Shown: positions 45,144 to 55,010, counted from the stretch's first letter. The stretch is 64,000 nucleotides of DNA from Tianweitania sp. UT-5YL-CI-8 (GCF_030010215.1 NZ_JASCRR010000015.1:22448-86447), one strand, 5' to 3'. The notes: generated by a model from the letters alone, not told the origin. Numbers and translations are program-made.

Positions 45144-45359
45144 ATGGCCCGTACTATGACGACAGATGCCCGTAAAAAGGATACTCGCGAGAAGATCGAG
45201 CTTGGTGGCCTGATCGTAAAAGCGGGGCTGCGCTTTGAAAAACGCGCGCTGCTGCTCGGCTTGCTGATCGACGCAAATCTTCGCATTAAGGGTGACTATG
45301 CAGAACGATCGCGTCTGGCGGCGATCGGGGCGGAGGCCTTTGGTGATGACGGCGAGTAG
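45144..45359 (+). CDS. traD: Conjugal transfer protein TraD (Ti-type)
   Basis: A 71-residue protein whose text [35 protein letters not shown] is the conserved body of Ti-plasmid TraD, and whose length agrees with that family. It is a small relaxosome or coupling accessory protein, not the F-plasmid TraD ATPase. It starts 4 bases after traC and overlaps the traG start by 14 bases. Confidence 0.88.
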   Translation: MARTMTTDARKKDTREKIELGGLIVKAGLRFEKRALLLGLLIDANLRIKGDYAERSRLAAIGAEAFGDDGE

Positions 45360-47307
45360 AATCCTGCTCGCTGTGATCCCGGCGACGACGATGATCGCCG
45401 TGGTGGTTGCCATTCCCGGCATAGATCAATGGCTCGCCACCGTCGGCAAGTCGGAACAGACAAAGCTGTTGCTCGGGCGCGTTGGCCTCGCCCTGCCCTA
45501 TGCGACCGCAGCCGCGATCGGCACGATGTTTTTGTTCGCCGCCAATGGCGCTGCGAACATCAAGTCGTCTGGATGGAGCGTGGTCGCCGGAAGCGTGGCG
45601 ACCATATTGATCGCGGCGATGCGCGAAACGATCCGCCTTGCAAATATCGTCGGAGACGTTCCGGCCGGACAGTTCGTACTGGGATATGTGGACCCCGCAA
45701 CGATGATCGGCGCCGCCGCCGCGTTCGTTGCGAGCGTCTTCGCACTGCGCGTCGGACTTCTCGGCAATGCAGCGTTTGCGAAAGCGACGCCGCGTCGTAT
45801 CCACGGCAAGCGTGCCGTCCATGGCGAGGCCAACTGGATGGGCATGGTTGAGGCTGGAAGTCTGTTTCCGGATGCGGGCGGCGTCGTCATTGGCGAGCGC
45901 TATCGCGTCGACCGAGACAGCGTGTCCGGCGTCTCGTTTCGCGCTGATCAGAGCGAGACATGGGGCGCCGGCGGGCGCTCTCCGCTGCTTTGCTTCGACG
46001 GATCGTTCGGCTCGTCGCACGGTATCGTCTTCGCCGGCTCCGGCGGTTTCAAGACGACGTCGGTGACGGTCCCGACCGCGCTCAAGTGGGGTGGCGGCCT
46101 CGTCGTCCTCGACCCGTCGAGTGAGATGGCGCCGATGGTGCTCGATCATCGGCGCAAGGCAGGCCGCAACGTGATCGTCCTCGATCCCACCAGGCCAACC
46201 ATCGGCTTCAACGCGCTCGACTGGATCGGCCGTTTTGGTGGAACCAAAGAAGAAGATATCGTGGCGGTCGCTACATGGATCATGACCGACAACGCGCAGG
46301 CCGCATTCCCCCGTGACGACTTCTTCCGGGCATCCGCCATGCAGCTCCTGACTGCGCTAATCGCCGATATCTGCCTAGGACACACACCTGCGAATGAGCA
46401 GACATTGCGCCGGGTCCGGACCAATCTTTCCGAGCCGGAGCCTAAGCTGCGTGAGCGGCTGACACGCATCTACGAACAGTCGGTATCGAATTTTGCCCGG
46501 GAAAATGCCGCCGTGTTCGTAAACATGACGCCGGAAACATTCTCCGGGGTGTATGCCAACGCCGTGAAGGAAACGCATTGGCTGAGCTACCCGAACTATG
46601 CGGCGCTCGTTTCCGGCGACAGTTTCACCACGGACGACCTGGCGGCCGGCGAGACCGACATCTTCATCGCTCTCGACCTGAAGGTGCTGGAGACCCATCC
46701 AGGCCTCGCCCGGGTCATCATCGGCGCGCTGATGAACGCGATCTACAATCGCAACGGCAACGTGAAGGGTCGCACCCTCTTCCTGCTGGACGAGGTTGCT
46801 CGACTTGGCTTTCTGCGCATCCTGGAAACCGCCCGCGACGTTGGCCGCAAGTATGGCATCACCATGACGCTACTCTATCAGTCGATCGGTCAAATGCGCG
46901 AAGCCTACGGCGGCAAGGACGCCACATCGAAATGGTTCGAGAGCGCGTCATGGGTGTCCTTTGCCGCGATCAACGATCCCGATACCGCCGACTATATCTC
47001 GAAGCGCTGCGGCGACACCACGGTCGAGGTCGAGCAAACAAACCGCTCGTCGGGAATGAAGGGATCGTCACGATCGCGATCAAAGCAGCTCAGCCGCCGG
47101 CCGTTGATCCTGCCGCACGAGGTCCTGCTCATGCGAAGCGACGAGCAGATCGTCTTCTCCGCTGGCAATGCGCCGCTACGCTGCGGCCGCGCGATCTGGT
47201 TCCGGCGCGCCGATTTGAAGGCTTGCGTTGGCGAGAACAGATTCCACCGGAAAGACGAAGCGAATGAGCACCGGAAGCCAGGGGCTGGCAAGCCTTATGA
47301 GCCGTGA
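45346..47307 (+). CDS. traG: Type IV coupling protein TraG (VirD4 family)
   Basis: A 653-residue ATPase that links the relaxosome to the mating channel. N-terminal membrane segments ([18 protein letters not shown] and further helices to ~150) precede the nucleotide-binding domain, with Walker [13 protein letters not shown], Walker [13 protein letters not shown] and the conserved [23 protein letters not shown]. The start at 45346 ([12 protein letters not shown]) follows the family and overlaps traD; the frame is also open from 45292. The required type IV secretion (trb) genes are not in the window. Confidence 0.94.
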   Translation: MTASRILLAVIPATTMIAVVVAIPGIDQWLATVGKSEQTKLLLGRVGLALPYATAAAIGTMFLFAANGAANIKSSGWSVVAGSVATILIAAMRETIRLANIVGDVPAGQFVLGYVDPATMIGAAAAFVASVFALRVGLLGNAAFAKATPRRIHGKRAVHGEANWMGMVEAGSLFPDAGGVVIGERYRVDRDSVSGVSFRADQSETWGAGGRSPLLCFDGSFGSSHGIVFAGSGGFKTTSVTVPTALKWGGGLVVLDPSSEMAPMVLDHRRKAGRNVIVLDPTRPTIGFNALDWIGRFGGTKEEDIVAVATWIMTDNAQAAFPRDDFFRASAMQLLTALIADICLGHTPANEQTLRRVRTNLSEPEPKLRERLTRIYEQSVSNFARENAAVFVNMTPETFSGVYANAVKETHWLSYPNYAALVSGDSFTTDDLAAGETDIFIALDLKVLETHPGLARVIIGALMNAIYNRNGNVKGRTLFLLDEVARLGFLRILETARDVGRKYGITMTLLYQSIGQMREAYGGKDATSKWFESASWVSFAAINDPDTADYISKRCGDTTVEVEQTNRSSGMKGSSRSRSKQLSRRPLILPHEVLLMRSDEQIVFSAGNAPLRCGRAIWFRRADLKACVGENRFHRKDEANEHRKPGAGKPYEP

Positions 47308-47955
47308 CGAGACGGCCTGCGGGAGGATCGCCACTGACAGGCCAAAACCGCATGCGGAGTCGGCGAAGCGGGGCGAAGAAGAGCCGACCGTTACGCGGCC
47401 CGCCCGATCCCACCTTGCAAACGAAGCGCGATGCAGCGGCGCGGATCTTAATTTTGTCAGGCTATGACCAGCATGCAGTTGCGCGAAAGAAGAACGGGGA
47501 TTGAATAATGTTGTTCGACTTGGAAAGCGGTCGCACAGGTCCTGCGCACCCGGCGGCGCGAACCAGTCGAGGAAGACATTGTAGCCGACGGCGAAAGCGA
47601 ACATGCCGAGCGCCATTAGCAGGAAAGACCTCCATAGCACCGGGGCGGCGCTCGGATTGCGAAGACGGTGAACGTCATCGGTAGTATGACGTTTCCAGCC
47701 AGGACCAGGAAACCATGAAGGCACGGAATGCACAGGCGATGCAATAGAGCAGATGCCATGCGCTGTAGAAGCCGGCGCGTCCAGTACCCTCGAGGACATT
47801 GAAGGGAACCGCGATCAGCGATGTTGCAAACCGATACGCTAAGCCGGGGCGCGACGATGGTTCTTGCGTACTGACAATTTCCCGGTTCGTTTCCATCACA
47901 TCACACAATCTTTTTTCGGATCGAGCAGACTTTGCCTTATCCCCATGTTGGAGCT
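47308..47955. other. 648-bp region with two uncertain membrane-type reading frames
   Basis: Between traG and the Fic gene. On the minus strand, 47675-47896 encodes 73 residues starting METNREIVSTQ with a hydrophobic stretch (FYSAWHLLYCIACAFRAFMVSW). A second frame just downstream contains LWRSFLLMALGMFAFAVGYNVFLDWFAPPG, one clear membrane segment, and then runs antisense into the end of traG. They may be two small membrane proteins, or one gene broken by a frameshift near 47680. I recognise neither. Confidence 0.35.
47675..47896 (-). CDS. Small putative membrane protein, unknown function
   Basis: A 73-codon frame (METNREIVSTQEPSSRPGLAY and on) with one probable membrane-spanning or amphipathic stretch near residues 45-65. 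It follows the Fic gene region on the same strand, about 60 bases after the Fic stop. No family is recognised and coding status is uncertain; an in-frame start four codons upstream also exists. Confidence 0.35.
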   Translation of the reverse strand: METNREIVSTQEPSSRPGLAYRFATSLIAVPFNVLEGTGRAGFYSAWHLLYCIACAFRAFMVSWSWLETSYYR

Positions 47956-49023
47956 CTATGAGAGACTATACCAGGCACCGCGACCGGCGCCGCGCAGCGT
48001 CAGATGACCCTGTTCGGTCAGGAGCTTCAAATGATCCTTCACCGTGTTGCGGCTTGCGCCTGTAACGCGCACAGCCTCCATGACTGTCACCCGGCCGTGC
48101 TCGCGCACCAGTTCGAGGATCGCAACTGACAATTCAGGCAGATCACCCAAAATGACGCGCTCGCGTTCCATTTTCCGGTCCAGCCGTTGCTTCTGCTGTT
48201 GTAGAGCCCGAAGGAAAAACTCGATCCACGGATTCCAGTCAGGCGTGTCCGTGCGGATCGTGCCCTGGGTTCGCCGCAAGGAGAGATAATAGCCCTCCTT
48301 GCTCTGCTCGATTACGCTTTCGAGCGAGCTATAGGGCACGTAGGCATAACCCGCGCGTAACAAAAGCAGGGTCGTCAAAACCCGCGATAGACGGCCATTG
48401 CCATCCTGAAATGGATGGATCTCCAGGAACACTACGACAAAGATGCCAATGACCAGCAAGGGATGGAGGTCCTTTGACTCCTCCCGTTCCCTGAGCCAGC
48501 TGACAAGCTCGGCCATCAGCCGAGGCGTATCGAACGGGGTCGCAGTGGCGAACACGACGCCCAGGCTTTGGCCATCCTCGCCGAAGGCTTCAACGTGATT
48601 GTCGAGCGTCTTCCATTCGCCGCGATGACGCTCGTCCTTTGCAGAATGCACCAGCAGATCGCGGTGAAACTGGCGGATATGGTTTTCGGTCAGAGCAATT
48701 GCGTCGTAAGCGCGAAATACCGTCTCCATGACATCGGCGTATCCGGCCACCTCCTGCTCGTCCCGCGTGGCGAAGGAGCCGATCTGCAGATTGGAGAGGA
48801 GCTTTTCTACATCACGATCACTGAGCCTCGCGCCTTCGATACGTGTCGAGGAGCCAATACTTTCTATGGTCGCGACGCGCCTCAAGCTCGACAGGCGCTC
48901 TGGCGCGATCCGGCCGATTGCGCGCCATGCACCTTTGAACTCATCGATCTCGGCGATGATGAACAATATCTCGGGCGTGATCCGCAAGGTCGATGCATTA
49001 AGCAAAGGCATTTGTTTCGACAT
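47956..49023 (-). CDS. Fic domain protein (AMPylator type, class II) with C-terminal winged helix
   Basis: A 355-residue Fic protein. The catalytic motif HPFQDGNGRLSR stands at about 203-214. An N-terminal inhibitory helix motif S-T-R-I-E-G (59-64, the [S/T]xxxE[G/N] pattern) marks it as class II, self-inhibited. Residues ~300-355 (LELVREHGRVTVMEAVRVTGASRNTVKDHLKLL) form a winged helix, suggesting autoregulation. Fic enzymes transfer AMP to hydroxyls of target proteins; the target here is unknown. It lies between traG and the accessory genes, transcribed leftwards. Confidence 0.92.
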   Translation of the reverse strand: MSKQMPLLNASTLRITPEILFIIAEIDEFKGAWRAIGRIAPERLSSLRRVATIESIGSSTRIEGARLSDRDVEKLLSNLQIGSFATRDEQEVAGYADVMETVFRAYDAIALTENHIRQFHRDLLVHSAKDERHRGEWKTLDNHVEAFGEDGQSLGVVFATATPFDTPRLMAELVSWLREREESKDLHPLLVIGIFVVVFLEIHPFQDGNGRLSRVLTTLLLLRAGYAYVPYSSLESVIEQSKEGYYLSLRRTQGTIRTDTPDWNPWIEFFLRALQQQKQRLDRKMERERVILGDLPELSVAILELVREHGRVTVMEAVRVTGASRNTVKDHLKLLTEQGHLTLRGAGRGAWYSLS

Positions 49024-49463
49024 CCAATTCCATCCAATGGATATCGCATTTGCCGAAACAATAGTCCACCCGTTTCCATCCGATTAGCGACGTAATTGAA
49101 GGCGCTTGTCCGATGACGGGGAAATGAGCCGCATCCAGCGACCAGCCAGCTCAGCACCGCCCGATCCGCCACGCGGACCTCACCCGTTTGCTGCACCATC
49201 GAGGCGCCGCGCGAGGATCGTTACCGGATGGCGGAGACCGCGTACGGGCTCCGTGAACGCCGCCTTGCGGCGTGATTAGAGCCGACCGCTCTCCGAGCGG
49301 CGCACCCAAACCCTCCGGTCGAAAGTCATCGTACCGGCGCGACACCTCAATGTTGTGGGAAGCCGGACCCTACCCAAGGGTCATCACTGAAATGAATCGG
49401 TCACGCCCGAGCGATTCACGGAATGCGTTGGACGCCGCTTCCATAGGAAGCGAGACTCCGGCC
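49024..49463. other. 440-bp divergent intergenic region
   Basis: Lies between the Fic gene start and the WGR gene. No convincing frame is seen on either strand. It should hold the promoters for both genes. It contains an inverted-repeat-rich GC stretch (GGCGGAGACCGCG and nearby), but no motif I can name. Confidence 0.4.
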
Positions 49464-49706
49464 ATGGAGAACGAGGAGACAGGTCCGGTTCATCTTCGCC
49501 GCATCGACCCTACGCAGAATATGCTCCGGTTCTATACGCTCGCCATCCAACCGACATTGTTCGGCGGCGCGTCCGTCATCCGTAACTGGGGCCGCATCGG
49601 CACGAACGGCCAGTCGATGATGGAAACCTTCGACGAAGTCGAGGAGGCGGGGACGACCCTGGCGAAGCTGGAACGAAGCAAGCGGCGGCGCGGCTATCAG
49701 GATTGA
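49464..49706 (+). CDS. WGR domain protein
   Basis: An 80-residue protein consisting essentially of one WGR domain: LRRIDPTQNMLRFYTLAIQPTLFGGASVIRNWGRIGTNGQ contains the WGR tripeptide, followed by ETFDEVEEAGTTLAKLERSKRRRGYQ. WGR domains bind nucleic acids; stand-alone copies are common on rhizobial and sphingomonad plasmids, where their role is unknown. The start at 49464 (MENEETG) is chosen; the frame is open upstream without similarity. Confidence 0.85.
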   Translation: MENEETGPVHLRRIDPTQNMLRFYTLAIQPTLFGGASVIRNWGRIGTNGQSMMETFDEVEEAGTTLAKLERSKRRRGYQD

Positions 49707-49862
49707 GCCGGGTCACGAAGAACCGATGCAGAAACCGCTTCCGAATCCGTGAATTCCAGCCGTTTTCGGTGGATTTGCGCGGATGATAGGATCCCTGGCC
49801 TCTTCCGAAGGAAGGATTTCGTTGTCATAGGTGGCTGGGCTTTCCAACACAAAGGTATTTCA

Positions 49863-50141
49863 ATGACAACAACGAATGAGATTGCCGACAAGATCGCAAC
49901 CGAGCAGAGCCTGACGAAAGCTCAGGCCAAGACGATCGTCGAGAGCGTGTTCCAGCAGATCGCCGATGCCGCCAAGGCGGGCGCTGAGACCAGCATTCCG
50001 GCCTTCGGGAAATTCAAGATCAAGGATACCCCGGAACGCGACGGCCGGAATCCGTCGACCGGTGCGACGATCAAGATTGCGGCGTCGAAGAAGCTGATCT
50101 TCACGCCGGCGAAGGCGATCAAGGATGCCCTCAACGGCTGA
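49863..50141 (+). CDS. HU-family DNA-binding protein
   Basis: A 92-residue HU/IHF-type nucleoid protein. MTTTNEIADKIATEQSLTKAQAKTIVESVFQQI is the dimerisation half; AFGKFKIKDTPERDGRNPSTGATIKI carries the beta-arm with the GRNPxTG signature. It would bend DNA and could assist partition, transfer or site-specific recombination on the same replicon. Two strong hairpins follow the stop codon. Confidence 0.95.
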   Translation: MTTTNEIADKIATEQSLTKAQAKTIVESVFQQIADAAKAGAETSIPAFGKFKIKDTPERDGRNPSTGATIKIAASKKLIFTPAKAIKDALNG

Positions 50142-50150
50142 GGCGAACGG

Positions 50151-50216
50151 CCGGATGCGCACGCGCTCGCATCCGGAAGCCGATCAGCGCCGCATACAGC
50201 CGATGCGGCGCTGATC
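50151..50216 (+). terminator. Tandem hairpins after the HU gene
   Basis: First hairpin CCGGATGCG/CGCATCCGG (50151-50176). The second has a perfect 14-bp stem beginning GATCAGCGCCGCAT (50182-50216), followed only by CAAAG, so no T-run. They probably end transcription from, or stabilise the 3' end of, the HU mRNA. Confidence 0.6.
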
Positions 50217-50225
50217 AAAGCCTCC

Positions 50226-50390
50226 CTAAAAGGGAGGCTCGCCGAAGAATGGCCCGTAGGCTTCGGCAAGAAGCAGGTCTCGCTCGGCAATCGCTTTGGC
50301 CAGTTCCGCCTCGATCTCGCGACGCTCGTCGGGATACACCGCGTTGCGCCTCTCGGCTTTCAATTCCTCGATGTGCTGATCGATCGACAT
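50226..50390 (-). CDS. Small conserved plasmid protein, unknown function
   Basis: A 54-residue, highly charged helical protein (MSIDQHIEELKAERRNAV, then DERREIEAELAKAIAERDLL, ending GEPPF). It looks like the short helical proteins that accompany DUF736 and ArdC-like genes on such plasmids. Its TAG stop lies inside a GCCTCCCT/AGGGAGGC hairpin (50220-50238). No function is known to me. Confidence 0.7.
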   Translation of the reverse strand: MSIDQHIEELKAERRNAVYPDERREIEAELAKAIAERDLLLAEAYGPFFGEPPF

Positions 50391-50691
50391 TGGTCGTCTC
50401 CTTGACGTTGGTGAAAGACGACACCGGCTGGCATGACGGACCGAAGGGGTCAGGGATCGCGGAAGCGACCGGCGGAGCCGGCGAGTGGGGGAGCCGAAAT
50501 GCGGCCAGCATTCTGGGGGAACCGCTCGTCCTTGAGGCCTTCGGGCCGGCATGGCAGACTTGGACGATCTGAGCAGACCCCCGCTCCACCGGTTGGCACC
50601 AGAAAGCCGGAAGCAGGCTCGATGCCTGTTTCCTGCTTCATCAAGCGCGAAGAAGCGCCCCGCCTTGCGGCGGGGCCTTCTGGCGGAAGCC
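50391..50691. other. 301-bp region between small plasmid genes
   Basis: No supported gene. It holds the terminator-like hairpin of the DUF736 gene (listed separately) and the upstream region of the 54-residue protein gene, which includes a GACGACC-rich stretch just before its start. Confidence 0.4.
50651..50681 (-). terminator. Terminator-like hairpin after the DUF736 gene
   Basis: AGAAG-C-GCCCCGCC / loop TTGC / GGCGGGGC-CTTCT, a nearly continuous stem of 13 bp. On the minus strand it ends in CTTCTTCGCG. It begins 11 bases past the DUF736 stop at 50692. Confidence 0.6.
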
Positions 50692-51003
50692 TCAGTCCCG
50701 GTTCGGGCGGGACCAGATCAGCTGCAGGCCCTCCTCGCCTTCCACCTCGATCAGGGTGGCGTAGATCGGAGCGGGGAAGCTCGGGTCGTCCAGCTTGACC
50801 GAGAGGTAGTCGCGGCCCTCGTTGGAGACCTTCTGCCAGGCGGCACCGAGCTCAACGCTTGCTCCGGCGAAGATGCGGAAGTGCGGTCCCTTATCGGAGG
50901 GGTTCTCGACGCGGACCAGCTTGGCCTTGACGTTGAGGTTCAGGGTCTTGATCGAACCGGAGAAGCCGTTGCCCGTGGAGGTGAAGGTGCCGATGGTGGC
51001 CAT
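50692..51003 (-). CDS. DUF736 family protein
   Basis: A 103-residue protein matching DUF736: [23 protein letters not shown], then [47 protein letters not shown] and the end LIWSRPNRD. The family is near-universal on alphaproteobacterial conjugative plasmids and integrative elements, with no established activity; the fold is thought to be a small beta-barrel. It is preceded by an unusually long GC-rich structured leader. Confidence 0.93.
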   Translation of the reverse strand: MATIGTFTSTGNGFSGSIKTLNLNVKAKLVRVENPSDKGPHFRIFAGASVELGAAWQKVSNEGRDYLSVKLDDPSFPAPIYATLIEVEGEEGLQLIWSRPNRD

Positions 51004-51736
51004 GTGTTTCAGTCCTTGTGTTTTTCGGGCCGCGCCCATCGCGACCTCGATAAGGGCGGGTGGACCGGGGGCGATCGCCCTGCACCCCGAAGGGGCTGGA
51101 ACGCAGTGGAAGGGGGCCGGGAGAGACTTTCTTGCTCCGCGGGGAATGCGAACGCAGTTCGCAGGGGAAGAAAGTCGCGGAGGCCATTGCCGGGACAAGA
51201 TCGAAGGGGCGGCGCAGCGCCCCTGGCCTTCGGTCAGACAAGCCACATCGAGGGCGTCTTGATGGGTGTGCCCGTCGCGGAAACATTCGGAATGAGACCA
51301 GGCGACCTGCTATCGGATACCTCGCCACCGCCGGTGTGGTGGTGGCACAGGATCGTAAAGCCGGCCTTCCCCGGCAAAGCCGCGCTCTCGCAGAAACTCC
51401 GCACAAGCACCGCCTCGTCGTGTCCATTCGGGCGAGCGACCGGTGCTCCAATAACGGCAAGGAATCCCAGCGAGCCTCCCGCACGACTCCGGGCATCGGC
51501 AGCCTGCTGACCGCTCTCCGCTCTTTCTTCGCACGCCGACCGAGTTGGATGGCGAGACCTCGATCTGTTGCCAGGGTCCGGCTTTCCGGGACCGGCCTGC
51601 CGACGAGGCGGTTGCTTCAGCCCCCTATAAAGAATGGAGCTGCCGGAGGGGATACAGGCAGAGAAGGCGCTGCGCGGCCGGCAGGCGCAGCATCGGATTG
51701 CCGGTCCCGGCCGGTCGGAAAGTTGGGGAATGCGGG
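51004..51736. other. Long structured leader upstream of the DUF736 gene
   Basis: 733 bases without a convincing gene; the open frames on both strands have low-complexity Arg/Pro/Ala translations. It holds nested inverted repeats: GACTTTCTT/AAGAAAGTC (51125-51133 and 51168-51176) enclosing GCGAAC-GCA-GTTCGC (51148-51162), and GGGGCG/CGCCCC (51206-51223). They could shape the 5' end of the DUF736 transcript. Confidence 0.5.
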
Positions 51737-52681
51737 TCAGACACCGCACATCCCCTCACATTCGTTCGGCCACAGGTCGAGCTGACCATGATCGGCTGCG
51801 GTCGACAGATCGACCTCATCGAGCGGGACGCAGGAGCGATGCAGGAAAACTTCACCGCAGATGCCGCGCAGCCCGGTACGCAGCGCCCGGTCGACCTCGA
51901 CGGCATCGTCCCATGCCTCGACATCATGATCGCGCAAGTGCCGCCACCGTGCATCGTCATGAAATGGGCAAGCGATGCAGGCCGATTTGGGGGGATCCGG
52001 ATAGTCGTGCCGGCGCAGCCAGGCGAGGCAATCCCGGCGGCTCATGCGCTTTTCGATCAGTGGGAACCGTTAGGCCTGCCATGGCTCGAAACTCGGCTTC
52101 GCCCGGATTACCTCGTCGGTCGATATCCCTATCCAGGATTCAACGACCGGAAAGGATGGCGAGCGCTTGCGGGTGAGCCCGGCCAGCTCGCGGATCTTCC
52201 GGCGGATCGGCACGATCTTGAAATCGGTCGTGCACTGGCGACGGATCATGCCGATGGACACCGTCTCGGCTGAGGTTCGGCGTCGACCGATCTCGACCAG
52301 CTCACCATCGTCATCCTCGTCGAAGACGGCAACGTCCGCCCCTGCCGGCGTGACGGTTTTGGCGAATGCGGGGAGGATGCCTAGCGCTCCCCCTGCCCGG
52401 CCGCGATCAGCTGCTCGCGGATATTGCCGGCCGAGACGATATGAACCGGAAAGGGCAGGACGTTGGGCGACATCAGCCATGCCAGATGATCGTCGACGGC
52501 GCGCGGCTCCCAACCGGTATCGGCAAAAATCGCGCAATCGGGCATGGGAGCGATGTCACCATGTGCTGCCATCAGGGGGCGAACGTGGTGGATTGCACGC
52601 CGGCGCGCCGAGCGAGAGCGCGCGCAGGCGGATCGGGGAAGGCTCGCGGCCCTCCCCGGTGATGACGGGAGAATGGAACAT
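51737..52681 (-). pseudogene. PAPS reductase-like (N-type ATP pyrophosphatase) gene with several frameshifts
   Basis: Three frames must be joined to read the protein. After a possible start near 52681 come MAAHGDIAPMPDCAIFADTGWEP (from 52572) to AAGQGER, then PAFAKTVTPAGADVAV to SFEPWQA (52370-52070), and finally RMSRRDCLAWLRRHDYPDPP to the end at 51737. The sequence resembles plasmid-borne phosphoadenosine-phosphosulfate-reductase-domain proteins, including the SACIACPFHDDARWR cysteine segment. Breaks lie near 52380 (a TAG in place of the expected TGG, plus a lost base) and near 52070 (a lost base), with further length changes around the N-terminus near 52580-52610. Inactive as written. Confidence 0.7.
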
Positions 52682-53605
52682 TACGCTGCCTCCACACCTG
52701 GGCCGCTTGAGGCTGGAGCTCATGCAGATAATTGACGGCGCGCTGTGCGTGCGCGGCGGCCTGGAAGATCGCCCGTTGTCGGATCGGAGCAGGGCCGCCC
52801 AACTTTGAATATAGGAGGCATGATCCGGCCGCGGCTCGAGCTCCGGCACGATGCCCAGGTCCGCGCAGATCATCGCGGCTCCAAATTCCACAAGCATCTC
52901 TTCCCGCGCGCGGTCCGTGCGATCCTTATGATAGCGGCTGAGATCCCTGTTCAGGCGGTGAGGAGCCGCCGTCCAATGCAGGGTTTCGTGCGCTCTGATG
53001 GCGACGAATGAGGCCATGTCCCGGAACAGTTCCGGGGCAGGCAGCTGCACATGGTCGGAAGAGGGAGAATAATAGGCCTTGTCGCCGCCATAGCGGACGA
53101 CCGCTCCGGTATTGTCGAAGAAACGATCGGCATGCTCGATACACTGGACAGGTTCAGCAACAGGTTCAGGTGCGGCATAGTAGTGGGCCGGGAGCCCCTC
53201 GATCTGATCGGCGCAAAAGACCGTGTAGGCCTTGAGGAAGGGGATGCCGCGCTCGACCTCGTCACCCTGCGCGTCGGTTTCGGTGCGCGTGAAGCGGCTG
53301 GCATAGACGACCGAGATGCCCGTCTCGCCCTTGCGGACATGAGCTCCGAGCTCGACGGACTGCTTGAAGGTCATCCAGATGGGCGACACGTAACCGTGGG
53401 CCGTCGCCTCAGACCAAAGCAACAGCGTGTTTATGCCCTGGTAGGGCAGACCATTCTGGCGCAGCGGGCGCATGATGCGGCCAACCGCATTCCCGGCGCG
53501 CCACGGCTGCACCCAGGGGCGCACGCCCTTCTCCAGCTCCGCCACAATGCGGTCGGTGATCTTCGCGTAGATGTCGACGCGGATTTTATTGCTCTTCCTG
53601 TCCAT
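52556..53605 (-). pseudogene. ArdC-like antirestriction protein with zincin domain, 3' frameshift
   Basis: The first 277 codons encode an ArdC-type single-stranded-DNA-binding domain (DIYAKITDRIVAELEKGVRPWVQPW, GINTLLLW) and a zinc metallopeptidase-like domain with HETLH (206-210) and a downstream EEMLVEFGAAM. ArdC-like proteins protect incoming DNA from restriction during conjugation. After SDN (residue 277, near 52779) the expected end RAIFQAAAHAQRAVNYLHEL lies in another frame; one missing base in AACGGGCG explains it. Without correction the protein gains about 70 unrelated residues. The catalytic part is intact, so activity may survive. Confidence 0.8.
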
Positions 53606-53941
53606 TTTCCGGACCTCCGTTCGAGGCCGCGCCGATCGCGGCCGTCACGAGGTCCGACCGCGCAGGACCGCAGGTTCGCGAACCCGCAAAAGAGCAATCG
53701 GAAAGAAGGGATAGATCGCAGGCGGGCCGCAACGTCAGTGGAGGACGGCGCAGCCGTTTCGCGGGCAGAGGACCGTAGCAGGACCAGCATTCGTGACGGC
53801 CGCGATCGGCACGGCCTCCCAGTCGGGTTCCATTCACCGGATTCGGATGTCCCCACACATGCGAAGAGGCCGGCGTCCCGAAGGACGCCAGCCTCTGTGT
53901 GATAAGATGGGCGGAGCCGAAGCCCCGCCCCCGGTGGGCGA
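53606..53941. other. 336-bp leader region with long inverted repeat
   Basis: No gene is supported. Two arms of 28 bases (53623-53650 and 53791-53818, one mismatch) are inverted relative to each other, 140 bases apart; each contains GCCGATCGCGGCCG or its complement. Between them is the palindrome GGTTCGCGAACC (53673-53684). It lies just upstream of the ArdC-like gene. Confidence 0.7.
53866..53895 (-). terminator. Hairpin after the 195-residue plasmid gene
   Basis: GAGGC-GGCGTCC / loop CGAA / GGACGCC-GCCTC with one C/A mismatch, 46 bases past the stop at 53942. No T-run follows on the minus strand, so it may stabilise the mRNA end rather than terminate by itself. Confidence 0.45.
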
Positions 53942-54529
53942 TCAGCCCAGAGCTGCCATCTGGAGATCGGCTGCCTGCCGGCTGATGGTCTGGCCGGGGT
54001 TCTCGACCTGACGCTCGTACGGCTTCCAGGTTTCGCCGACGATGTGCTCGTAGGCGGCGACGGCGCCCTCGGCGGCCATGCGCAGGGCGTGAGACTGGAT
54101 ACCCATGTCGGCCGCGAATTCGCGCTTGCGCTGAGCATTGCTGTCGAAGCCCACCGGGCCGTCGAGATCCTCGTCGCGGGTGTCGTTGGCGAGCTTGGCC
54201 GTGGCGTCTTTCGCCTCGGTGACGGCCTTCGAGTAGAACTGGCCTGCCCCGTAGGCGGAGCCGACATAGGAGCCGACGATCCGCTGCAGGTGGATCTGCA
54301 TGGCCTTGTCGGAAAGCCCCTCGGAGAGGGTGTCGGCGCCTTCGATCAGGCTGCGCTCATGGAAGTCGCGGATGCCGTCGCTGTCGAGGACGGGAAGGCC
54401 GAAGCTCTCGGAGATGAGGGTGGCCTGGTTGCCGTCCGGGCAGCAGAGCCGCACCATTTCGAGGGTCGTGCCCTTGCGGAGCGGGACGACGCGGGCCTTG
54501 GACTTGGGGGAGCGGGTTGAACTGGACAT
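53942..54529 (-). CDS. Conserved plasmid protein, unknown function
   Basis: A 195-residue protein: a basic, Ser-rich start (MSSSTRSPKSKARVVPLRKG), then TLEMVRLCCPDGNQATLISESFGLPVLDSD and a helical second half (DKAMQIHLQRIVGSYVGSAYGAG, AADMGIQSHALRMAAEGAVAAYEHI). No domain is recognised. It belongs to the accessory set with the ArdC-like and ParB-like genes. The start at 54529 has AGGTAAG upstream; the frame is open for a further 160 codons with no sensible protein. Confidence 0.75.
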   Translation of the reverse strand: MSSSTRSPKSKARVVPLRKGTTLEMVRLCCPDGNQATLISESFGLPVLDSDGIRDFHERSLIEGADTLSEGLSDKAMQIHLQRIVGSYVGSAYGAGQFYSKAVTEAKDATAKLANDTRDEDLDGPVGFDSNAQRKREFAADMGIQSHALRMAAEGAVAAYEHIVGETWKPYERQVENPGQTISRQAADLQMAALG

Positions 54530-55010
54530 TGAGCTTACCTTTCTAGCGAAGCCCTTCAGGTGATCCGGCCCTCGGCTGGTCTTTCCTGCGGGTGCGGTCG
54601 AAAGGAACCGGCGGAAGCTGGACGCTTCAGGGTCCGGGACCTGCCAGGCGAGCGAGGCTGCCTTGCGGACAAGCGGGGGCCAGTTCTTCACTGATCCCTG
54701 CGCAGGACGCGGGGCCACCTTGCCGAGATCGGCGGGGATCCGGCCGCTCCGCCGGCGCGATAGCGGCCTTGAAGGGGCCAGCCGCTGGTTCAGACCGCAG
54801 CAAACCCGCCGGGAAGAGCTGCGAGGGATGGTCTGCGACACCGGCATGCGGATCGGCAAGCGTCCAGTCGGCCCGCACCGCCATGATGGCCGTGGCCTGC
54901 CGCCTACCGAAGGGCATCCACGATTCGCCTGGGGCCGTCTGATCGCCGAGATAGCGACCAGCATGTCGCCACGGATGAATGCCGCCCTGCGGCGAGAACG
55001 ACGTCCCACT
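54530..55010. other. 481-bp leader region, no gene seen
   Basis: Between two plasmid accessory genes on the minus strand. The translations of open frames here are low-complexity and unconvincing. It is GC-rich, like the other long leaders in this region (51004-51736, 53606-53941, 62152-62613). Confidence 0.45.
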
